64,000 nt of DNA from Candidatus Krumholzibacteriia bacterium (GTDB lineage: Bacteria; Krumholzibacteriota; Krumholzibacteriia; LZORAL124-64-63): NCBI GenBank assembly GCA_016744705.1, contig JADGDU010000018.1, positions 1 through 64,000 on the forward strand, in the 5' to 3' direction. Within the stretch, counting starts at the first letter, position 1. Each line of letters opens with the position of its first letter. The translations under genes were made by a program, and so were the position numbers. Shown here piece by piece: positions 45,167 through 52,202 of the stretch. The notes beneath the pieces were generated by a model. It saw nothing but the letters and a program-made list of their open reading frames with translations. It was not told where the DNA came from and did no database searches.

Positions 45167-46234
45167 TTGAAGATCCTAGTGATCATTTTTGCGTTGGCCA
45201 TCACCCTGAATGCAGGAGTGGCGTTGGCCCAGGAAGCCGAGCTTGGTCCCTTGGAAGAAATTAAGGCTTTGCAAAGCCAGGCCAAAAAATTGGGGGCCAA
45301 AGGCCAATTGAGCATGGCTTGGCGCCAGTTGGACTCCCATCTGGGTTTTGCCGAAGAAAACGGAGCCAATGAAGCCCAATGGGCCAAAATTAGGCAAGAG
45401 GCTACTCTTCTTTTGAATCAGGCGTCTTTTTTGAATAACGTGCGGCAGAAGAAAAACAGTGAAGAGGTTCTTCTTGGGCGATTTGACCAGGCCCTCCTGG
45501 AAATTGCCACCTTGTTCGGGGTGGCTCTGGATCCTGTCCAGTCCGGCACTCCTCAGGCAGAATTGTTATTGGATGATTTGAGCAGCTTTAACCTGCGCCG
45601 GCAGGTGCAAGTGGACTCCCTAACGGTGGCCAATCGCCATTTGAATGAAGTGGTCGGAGGCCAGGTTGCGGCCCAGGACAGTCTGATTACGGCTCTCTCT
45701 GTGCAGGTGCGTTCTCTGCGACAGCAACTCTGGGAAACGGAATTGCGGGCAGGGGTGGCCGAGGCCGATCGCTCAGCTGCGGAAACGGTGCTGACAACCA
45801 AGCAGGCCCGGGAAGAATTGATGACTTCTCTGCATGCCTCCATCAGCCCTGAAGAGGGTGAAATTTTGCTGGTTGGTAATAATCGCATTGTCATGCATCT
45901 GCACGGGCTCTCCTTTGCCGTGGGCAGTTCTCAGCTCAAAGGTGGCCAGGGCGAGCTTCTGGCCAAGGTATCCGATGCGGTGGCTCTCTTTCCAGGGGCT
46001 CAAGTGATGGTCGAAGGCCACACTGATACTTCAGGCAGTCGGCAAGCCAATTTGAGGCTCTCACGCCGGCGGGCTGAGACTGTGGCCCGCACTTTGGAGA
46101 AGATGCAGGGATGGGACAAAAACCGTATCAGTACTGAAGGCCTTGGCCCGGACCGCCCCGTTGCCCTCAACGATACAGCCCAGGGCAGAGCCCGCAACCG
46201 GCGCATTGATTTGATCATGGAATTGCCCCAATAG
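45167..46234 (+). CDS. OmpA-family outer-membrane protein
   Basis: A 355-residue peptidoglycan-binding envelope protein. Signal peptide (ILVIIFALAITLNAGVALAQ), a long helical middle (about 20-240, heptad-rich, DSLTVANRHLNEVVGGQVAAQ) and a C-terminal OmpA domain with VMVEGHTDTSGSRQANLRLSRRRAE and the NRRIDL end that contact peptidoglycan. There is no eight-strand barrel, so the anchor to the outer membrane is unclear. Start TTG 45167 has GGGAGGAAG upstream at good spacing; ATG 45140 overlapping the previous stop is an alternative. Confidence 0.88.
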   Translation: MKILVIIFALAITLNAGVALAQEAELGPLEEIKALQSQAKKLGAKGQLSMAWRQLDSHLGFAEENGANEAQWAKIRQEATLLLNQASFLNNVRQKKNSEEVLLGRFDQALLEIATLFGVALDPVQSGTPQAELLLDDLSSFNLRRQVQVDSLTVANRHLNEVVGGQVAAQDSLITALSVQVRSLRQQLWETELRAGVAEADRSAAETVLTTKQAREELMTSLHASISPEEGEILLVGNNRIVMHLHGLSFAVGSSQLKGGQGELLAKVSDAVALFPGAQVMVEGHTDTSGSRQANLRLSRRRAETVARTLEKMQGWDKNRISTEGLGPDRPVALNDTAQGRARNRRIDLIMELPQ

Positions 46235-46291
46235 GAGCATTCATTCCGCATTTCAGACCAAGGGAAACCTTTAAGGTTAAAATTATCCTGT

Positions 46292-46319
46292 TTGACATGC
46301 CCCATAACATTGCTATTGT
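46292..46319 (+). promoter_or_regulatory. Candidate sigma-70 promoter of mscS
   Basis: TTGACA (46292-46297) and TATTGT (46314-46319) are separated by 16 bases, 100 bases before the mscS start. The -35 matches the consensus fully; the -10 at four of six. Confidence 0.45.
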
Positions 46320-46418
46320 ATCGGCTGTTGTTGTAGGAATGTGTAGTGTGGGGCCGTGGGGATTTTTCATTTCTCAAGCTGAAATCCAGTGGTCCATTTT
46401 AATCTAGGGAGACTAGTA

Positions 46419-47303
46419 ATGATGACTTTTCTGAGCCAAGCGGCTGTGGGCGAAACTGCCACTCAATCAGTGGGTGAAGCCACCGGATTCGTGGCTGCAG
46501 CCATGGAATTTCTGAAAGCAAACGGACCAACCTATGTCATGCAGATTGTTGTGGCCATTCTCGTCTTTATCGTTGGTCGCATTGCTGCCGGCGCCGTGCG
46601 CAATGGCATTAAAAAAGTAATGCTGTCCCGGGGTGTGGACGCCAGCCTTGCCGGTTTCGTCGGTAGCCTGGCTTACTTCTCCATCATGGCCTTCACTGTC
46701 ATCGCCGTCATTGGACGCTTCGGTGTGCAGACTGCCAGCTTTGTTGCCATTCTGGGTGCTGCTGGTTTTGCCATTGGTATGGCTCTGCAAGGCACCCTGG
46801 CCAACTTCGCCAGTGGCGTCATGATTCTCCTCTTCCGTCCCTTCAAAACTGGCGACTTCATCGAAGCCGGCGGTGTGGTTGGTTCGGTCAAGGACATCCA
46901 GATTTTCAGCACCACTATTGCCACTGGTGATAACATCCGTATCACCGTGCCCAATGGCCAGCTGTACGGTGGCGTCATCAAAAACTACAATGGCTACGAA
47001 ACCCGCCGGGTGGATATGGTCATGGGCATCGGTTACGGCTCAGATATCAATAAGGCCATGGAAATCATCGGTGACCTGTTGGCTAAAGACGATCGTGTTT
47101 TGAAAGATCCAGCAGTGGGCATCGCCGTGGGCGAGTTGGCCGACAGCAGCGTGAACATCAAGGTCCGCCCTTGGGTTTTGGCTTCGGATTACTGGGGATT
47201 GCACGGAGATTTCCACAAAAACTGTAAGGAAGCTTTTGATGCTGCTGGCATCGACATTCCTTTCCCGCAGACCGTTGTCCACATGAACAAACTGGATTCC
47301 TAG
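46419..47303 (+). CDS. mscS: Small-conductance mechanosensitive channel (MscS family)
   Basis: A 294-residue inner-membrane channel that opens under membrane tension to relieve osmotic stress. Three hydrophobic helices, with the pore-lining TM3 rich in Gly and Ala (FVAILGAAGFAIGMALQGTLANFASGVMI), then the beta-domain VGSVKDIQIFSTTIATGDNIRITVPNG and the C-terminal alpha-beta part. Start ATG 46419 follows AGGGAGA. The gene after it follows at six bases, so they form a pair. Confidence 0.95.
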   Translation: MMTFLSQAAVGETATQSVGEATGFVAAAMEFLKANGPTYVMQIVVAILVFIVGRIAAGAVRNGIKKVMLSRGVDASLAGFVGSLAYFSIMAFTVIAVIGRFGVQTASFVAILGAAGFAIGMALQGTLANFASGVMILLFRPFKTGDFIEAGGVVGSVKDIQIFSTTIATGDNIRITVPNGQLYGGVIKNYNGYETRRVDMVMGIGYGSDINKAMEIIGDLLAKDDRVLKDPAVGIAVGELADSSVNIKVRPWVLASDYWGLHGDFHKNCKEAFDAAGIDIPFPQTVVHMNKLDS

Positions 47304-47309
47304 GAACCC

Positions 47310-48362
47310 ATGAAAAAGGAAATGAACGCAATGAATAATATGAAATGGTTGGGCGGATTCGCCCTGATCATGCTCCTGAGCATCAGTGTTGTGGTTCCGG
47401 CCATGGCCCAGGATGAAGAAGAGAGCAAAATCGGCATTTGGCAAAATAATGTTTCCTTGGGACTGAATGTGCTGCAGAGCTCATACAGCAACAACTGGAA
47501 TGGCGGCGAAAAAGGCAGTGTCAATTGGGCCGGAAACCTGGACGCTACCTTTGAAAAACAGTTCAGTGAGTTGACCAACTGGCGCAACACCCTGAAGCTC
47601 GCTTATGGGCAAACGCACCAGCAGGAACGCAACGGCGAAGGTGCTTTGTACTGGCAGAAACCTGACAAGACCGATGATATCATCGATTTTGAATCACTCT
47701 TCCGCTGGATGCCCGCGAGCCGCTGGGATCCCTTTGTCTCTTTCACTTTCACCTCGATGTTCGAGGACCTGAGTGATGTAGAGGGCCGCAGCCAGTCTTT
47801 TAATCCTCTGACGTTCAAAGAAAGCGCTGGTATTTCCCGGCCCTGGATTGACACTGAGGATCGTCAGTTGATGTCTCGTCTGGGTATTGCTTTTATCCAG
47901 AATAACCGTTCCTTCTTTGTGGATGCGGCTCCCAGCATGGAGACTGTGAGCGAAACGTCCACCGAGTTGGCGGCTGAATTGATCACCGAATACAAAGTCG
48001 GTGCTTTGGATGGCCGTGTGGATTGGGAATCCCGTTTGATCCTCTCTCTGCCCTTCGTGTATTCCGGCAAGAGCGTTATTGAGGATGACATCGATTTGGT
48101 GGCAGCCGGCTTGCCTGATGATCTGGCTGATTACACGACCACCCTGGATGTTGACTGGGAGAATACTTTCACTGCCAATATCACCAAGGTGATTTCGGTG
48201 AAATTGTTCGTGCGCTGGGTCTACGACAAATACGACAACACGGTGACTCCCGTGGTGGAAGAAGGAAACCTGGTGAACATTTCGGATGTGCACAATGCCA
48301 TCCGTAAAGCCGGGCAATTCAAACAGACTCTGGCTTTGGGTTTCACCTACAAGTTCATCTAG
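47310..48362 (+). CDS. DUF3078-type outer-membrane protein
   Basis: A 350-residue exported protein. Signal peptide ending PAMAQ, then WQNNVSLGLNVLQSSYSNNWNGGEKGSVNWAGNLDATFEK, the pattern of the DUF3078 family, which folds as an outer-membrane barrel in FCB-group bacteria. Ends in FTYKFI, a barrel-type C-terminus. Several close ATGs exist (47310, 47322, 47331, 47340); 47310 is kept provisionally, because the ribosome-like AAGGAA favours 47331 as much. Function unknown. Confidence 0.85.
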   Translation: MKKEMNAMNNMKWLGGFALIMLLSISVVVPAMAQDEEESKIGIWQNNVSLGLNVLQSSYSNNWNGGEKGSVNWAGNLDATFEKQFSELTNWRNTLKLAYGQTHQQERNGEGALYWQKPDKTDDIIDFESLFRWMPASRWDPFVSFTFTSMFEDLSDVEGRSQSFNPLTFKESAGISRPWIDTEDRQLMSRLGIAFIQNNRSFFVDAAPSMETVSETSTELAAELITEYKVGALDGRVDWESRLILSLPFVYSGKSVIEDDIDLVAAGLPDDLADYTTTLDVDWENTFTANITKVISVKLFVRWVYDKYDNTVTPVVEEGNLVNISDVHNAIRKAGQFKQTLALGFTYKFI

Positions 48363-48380
48363 ACTCTGTTTCGTAGTACA

Positions 48381-48423
48381 AAAAACGGCCATGCTTCTTT
48401 GTTGGAGCATGGCCGTTTTCTTT
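48381..48423. terminator. Two-way terminator
   Basis: AAAACGGCCATGCT (48382-48395) pairs with AGCATGGCCGTTTT (48406-48419); both a flanking A run and T run exist. Genes converge here, so it can serve both strands. Confidence 0.88.
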
Positions 48424-48435
48424 GTTTGCGGCAGG

Positions 48436-49008
48436 TCAGCTTTCTTTCAGCAAATTTGAGACAGTTTTGAAGTCATTGGTGCCGGCCTTGTGCAGTAACT
48501 CAAACATCAGCATCTGTACACCCATACTTTGCACTCCCAATTCGGACATACGGGTCATGCCGATCTGGCGGTTGGCTGCTGTGCATGAGCTGATGGCATC
48601 CATGGCCACAGCCACTTGTTTTCCATCCCGAAGCAGGTCGGCAGCAGTTTGGTAAATGCACACATGGGCTTCGATACCGCAGAGGATAATCTGATCTCGC
48701 CCGGTTTTGGCCAGTGCTTCCTGAAAACCCGAATCGGCGGCACAGCTGAAATGGATCTTCTCAATGGGCTTCAGCGGCTTGAAGTGATTGCGCAGCTCGG
48801 TGACGGTGACTCCCAGAGCTCGGGAATAGTGCTCCGTCACCAAAATGGGCACGTCCAGCTGTTGGCAGAACTTTATGAGACGGGACGATCCATTGATGAC
48901 CTGATCCATGCCATGGATCAGATCCCGGAAGCGTTCCTGGATATCGACAACCACCAGGACAGAACGGTCAAGGGTCAGGCGGTCGGGTATGTTTTTATTG
49001 TCCTTCAT
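48436..49008 (-). CDS. Isochorismatase-family hydrolase
   Basis: A 190-residue cysteine hydrolase of the YcaC/nicotinamidase-like branch. The catalytic triad D22 (VVVDIQ), K84 (EKIHFSC) and C117 (GIEAHVCIYQTA) is complete, as is the cis-peptide IEAHV. It could hydrolyse an amide, imide or vinyl ether; the substrate is not evident. AGGAGGAG lies 11 bases before ATG 49008. The gene upstream on the same strand is the phospholipase-like lipoprotein, but a gap of 51 bases separates them. Confidence 0.92.
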   Translation of the reverse strand: MKDNKNIPDRLTLDRSVLVVVDIQERFRDLIHGMDQVINGSSRLIKFCQQLDVPILVTEHYSRALGVTVTELRNHFKPLKPIEKIHFSCAADSGFQEALAKTGRDQIILCGIEAHVCIYQTAADLLRDGKQVAVAMDAISSCTAANRQIGMTRMSELGVQSMGVQMLMFELLHKAGTNDFKTVSNLLKES

Positions 49009-49059
49009 TTTTGTTGTTTCTCCTCCTGAGTAAATTTCATTGGAACAAACAGCGGGTGG

Positions 49060-50367
49060 CTATTGGTTCCTCTTGGGTGGTTGGTATTGCCCACCTGGGT
49101 CTACGATTTCGGCGTAAGGGCTATCCCATCCCTTGGCAAAGAAGCGGTTCAAAGGTTGGGCCGCACCTACTCCGTGAAAGAAAAGGCTGATGTTGCGGGA
49201 GGCATAAAAATAATCCCTGGACCAGTTGGAAGTTCCCACCCAGGCTGCTTTGCCATCCACAGTGAGATACTTAGGGTGTTCAACCCTTCCGTAGGCAATG
49301 AAGCCTTTGCTGTGATCGGGAATGTTGGAAAATTTAACCTCAATGTTGCGCACCGCCGCCAGGCTTTGAATCCAGTGCAATTTATAATGAACTTTGGACC
49401 AATTGGAAAGCAGGATGTTGACTTTGACTTTACGAGCAGCGGCCCGGCGCAGGGCGTTGTCCAGGTCGGCAAAAAACAATCCCGCGCGGTCAGAGACATT
49501 GTAAGATAATAACTGCAGATGGACCGTCTCCTGGGCGGAGTCAATGAGTTCCACCAACAAGGGCAAATCCCAAGGGATCCCCTCAGGGTTTCCAGCTGCT
49601 GGACTGGCAGCTAAAACGGCCTGCACCACTTCACCGGTGGGAGTCTCCAGCAGGGAATGGGGGAGGGCAGCAAAGTTAGGCGTAGGAATGATTTTATCGG
49701 GGAGGCCTGCATCAGAACCCCCGGCAATGGTCCAATCCACCTGGAATATTCGTTTCAGGTCCCGAGCCATTTCCGGGTGGGTGATTAAGGCGCCCAATTC
49801 TCTGATTTGGGTCATGGCGCGCCAGTCCCAGTTTTGGGACCCCACGTACAGGGTTTTTTCATCCACCACGAAATATTTCGCGTGCATGACACCGCCCCAT
49901 TGGGGACCCACATCAATGACCCGGCTTTCCATGCCGTCGATGGCATCCAGCCAGGCCAGGGCTTCCGGGTAGGTTTTTTGGAATTTGGAATCCCCCAGCA
50001 CCTGAACCTGTACGCCCTTTTCAGCGGCGGAGGCTAAAGCCGCGGTGCTCGTGATCAGGTGATCCTCAATGCCCGTGGGGGCCTTGGAATCTTCTCCATC
50101 CCCAATTCTGCTGAAATAAAAGCTTCCCACATCAATGCTGGATTGGGCCTTCATCAACTCCGTTGGCCATACGCGACAAGCCTCGGGAAACTCTGCCAGA
50201 TCCAGGACGGTTTCTTCGGGGAAGCTTTCCAAAAACTGAAGAGTTCCCAAGACTGGTTCCTTAGTTTTTTGAGCGTTGGGAGGGGGCGCGGTAGCGCAAG
50301 ATGCGGTCCCCAAAAGTAGAAGCAACAGCGGCAGAATCATTGAGGTTGGTTTCTGTGAGGTGGACAT
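49060..50367 (-). CDS. Phospholipase-D-like lipoprotein
   Basis: A 435-residue protein with lipobox GTASC after an N-terminal hydrophobic segment. It carries two HxK(x)4D motifs: MHAKYFVVDEKTLYVGSQNWD in the first half and EHPKYLTVDGKAAWVGTSNWS in the second, so both halves of the PLD active site are present. This arrangement resembles PLD3/4 or poxvirus K4-type enzymes, acting on phospholipids or nucleic acid in the envelope. AAGGAT lies upstream of ATG 50367. It starts 10 bases after the stop of the DUF2007 gene, so they are one operon. Confidence 0.88.
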   Translation of the reverse strand: MSTSQKPTSMILPLLLLLLGTASCATAPPPNAQKTKEPVLGTLQFLESFPEETVLDLAEFPEACRVWPTELMKAQSSIDVGSFYFSRIGDGEDSKAPTGIEDHLITSTAALASAAEKGVQVQVLGDSKFQKTYPEALAWLDAIDGMESRVIDVGPQWGGVMHAKYFVVDEKTLYVGSQNWDWRAMTQIRELGALITHPEMARDLKRIFQVDWTIAGGSDAGLPDKIIPTPNFAALPHSLLETPTGEVVQAVLAASPAAGNPEGIPWDLPLLVELIDSAQETVHLQLLSYNVSDRAGLFFADLDNALRRAAARKVKVNILLSNWSKVHYKLHWIQSLAAVRNIEVKFSNIPDHSKGFIAYGRVEHPKYLTVDGKAAWVGTSNWSRDYFYASRNISLFFHGVGAAQPLNRFFAKGWDSPYAEIVDPGGQYQPPKRNQ

Positions 50368-50377
50368 GTGTGGATCC

Positions 50378-50755
50378 TTAAGGAGTGGCGTCGGTGGTGA
50401 AATTAGCCAGAACTTCTGCGGCTTTTACCCGATCTTCGGAATTGACGAAAAAATCAACATCACCGGAAACGGGATTGAAATTGAGGCGCCCAAAACCAAA
50501 GAGATCCTGGAGGCCTTCGTTGCGAACCATAGCCGGGATACCGGCTTCGTCCAAAAGAGATTTGGCCAGGGCCACAATACCTGGATCCTGGGTGGAAAAA
50601 ACCTGCACTAGATCCAGGTCACCTTTGACGAATTTTGGCTTATCTTTGGCTACCAAGATTTCCTGTAATATGGGCAGGGATACCAAGGGCACATGGCAAT
50701 CGGCACAAAGCATCACATGATCCTGATATTCGGCTTCGCATTTGGGACAGAACAT
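50378..50755 (-). CDS. DUF2007 protein with zinc ribbon
   Basis: A 125-residue cytosolic protein. Two CxxC pairs (MFCPKCEAEY...CADCHVPL) form a zinc ribbon; the rest (DLVQVFSTQDPGIVALAKSLLDEAGIPAMVRNE) is the DUF2007 "putative signal transducing protein" fold. GGAG six bases before ATG 50755 fixes the start; an ATG at 50767 adds four residues. Its partner in the operon is the PLD-like lipoprotein. Function unknown. Confidence 0.85.
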   Translation of the reverse strand: MFCPKCEAEYQDHVMLCADCHVPLVSLPILQEILVAKDKPKFVKGDLDLVQVFSTQDPGIVALAKSLLDEAGIPAMVRNEGLQDLFGFGRLNFNPVSGDVDFFVNSEDRVKAAEVLANFTTDATP

Positions 50756-50913
50756 AATCGTCTCCATTCGTTTGAGCCTCTTGTAGCATGTTTCAAATTT
50801 ACCAGAATTTGGGTATTCTGGAAAGGCCTTGACCTTGCCGTTTGCTAAAATGGCTCTATGTTGCCTTCAAGTGGAGCAGCCCGTTCACGGAGGAACAATA
50901 AGGACGGGTAATT

Positions 50914-52140
50914 ATGGACGAATTGCAACATGATCCTCATGAGGGTCAGTTGCGGCGGTTTTCCCTGGAATTAAGACAACAGGTGGTCGGACAACCGGGA
51001 GCCATTGACAAGCTGACTGATAGTCTGAGCCGGCTTATGGCCGGAATCCAGGACCCAGACCGACCTTTGCTGGCTATGCTCTTTATGGGCCCCACGGGAG
51101 TGGGTAAAACTGAAACTGTCCGGGCCTTGGCCCGGATTCTTTTTGGCCACCAACGCGCCTTCACTCGGGTCAATTGTCAGGAATATGCCGCTCATTTCAA
51201 TTTGTCCAAATTAATGGGGTCGCCCCCTGGTTATGTGGGTGGCGAAATCAAGCCCCTGGTGTGCCAGGAAAACCTGGACCGCCATTGCCTGAAAGCCCAA
51301 AAAGATGGCGTGGGTTTGGTGGCCCAGGAAGATTCCTTGCTGTGCAATCTTCTGGGGGGCACTGGGAACAATCCTCTTTCCCTGGTTCTTTTTGATGAAA
51401 TCGAAAAAGCCCATCCTAAGATGTGGGATTTGTTGCTGGGCATTTTGGAAGAGGGCCAATTGACCCTGGCCAATAATGAAGAAAGCAATTTTCGTAACTC
51501 CATCATTATCCTGACCACAAATGTGGGCAGTGAAGCTATGAGTGCCCGATTGGGGCATGAAGGCATCGGTTTTAGTTCTTCTGAGCGGGTCACTGCCGCT
51601 GATATGGATATGGCTGCCTGGCGTGCAGCCCGAAAAACATTTCCCATCGAATTTTTAAATCGTTTTGACCAAATCATCACTTTTGCTCCTCTGCAGGATG
51701 AAGACCTGTTGCGAATTCTGGACCTGCTGGTTTCCCGTTTTCACCGCCGCACACTGGCCGCCAACAACCCCTTCCTGATCCACCTGACACCCGCCGCCAA
51801 AATCCGCATCATTGAACACAAGGCCGACCCGTCTTTGGGGGCACGTCCTTTGGCCCGGGCACTGGACCAATTGGTGGTCACACCACTGTCGCATTTTGTG
51901 GTGCAGGGAAAGGTTCAAGGGGGAGATTTGATTTTCATAGATGCTGACGAATCGGGATTCCGCTTCCACCGACAGAAAGCTGGAGCTGATCTGCAGAGGG
52001 GGCTGGAAGATCCGGTCCTGCCGGTTGTGAAATGGGTCTCGGCCATGATCAGTAGCGGAGATGACGGTGGGGCTAAGGAGGAAATCACGGAAGAGATTAA
52101 GGAGATCGCTGCCGAGGCGGGCGGTGGGGAGAATACTTAA
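50914..52140 (+). CDS. Stand-alone ClpB-D2-like AAA+ ATPase
   Basis: A 408-residue ATPase with one AAA_2 domain and the D2-small C-terminal domain. Walker A GPTGVGKTE, pore loop GSPPGYVGGE, Walker B LVLFDEIEKAH, sensor TTNVGS, Arg finger FLNRFD and sensor-2 GARPLAR are present, so it should be active. There is no N-domain, D1 ring or middle domain of ClpA/ClpB. Between the pore loop and Walker B there are about 30 extra residues (CQENLDRHCLKAQKDGVGL...) compared with ClpB, including three Cys. No ClpP-docking IGF loop is evident. Ends in an acidic tail. Confidence 0.87.
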   Translation: MDELQHDPHEGQLRRFSLELRQQVVGQPGAIDKLTDSLSRLMAGIQDPDRPLLAMLFMGPTGVGKTETVRALARILFGHQRAFTRVNCQEYAAHFNLSKLMGSPPGYVGGEIKPLVCQENLDRHCLKAQKDGVGLVAQEDSLLCNLLGGTGNNPLSLVLFDEIEKAHPKMWDLLLGILEEGQLTLANNEESNFRNSIIILTTNVGSEAMSARLGHEGIGFSSSERVTAADMDMAAWRAARKTFPIEFLNRFDQIITFAPLQDEDLLRILDLLVSRFHRRTLAANNPFLIHLTPAAKIRIIEHKADPSLGARPLARALDQLVVTPLSHFVVQGKVQGGDLIFIDADESGFRFHRQKAGADLQRGLEDPVLPVVKWVSAMISSGDDGGAKEEITEEIKEIAAEAGGGENT

Positions 52141-52149
52141 GGACAGAGA

Positions 52150-52172
52150 GGCCCCGGGTTATTCCCGGGGCC
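52150..52172. terminator. GC-rich hairpin between convergent genes
   Basis: GGCCCCGGG (52150-52158) and CCCGGGGCC (52164-52172), loop ttatt. A stable stem but no T run on either side, so a weak or Rho-aided terminator at best. Confidence 0.5.
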
Positions 52173-52202
52173 CCCCATGATCATCAGAATTCAGAGACCC
52201 AA

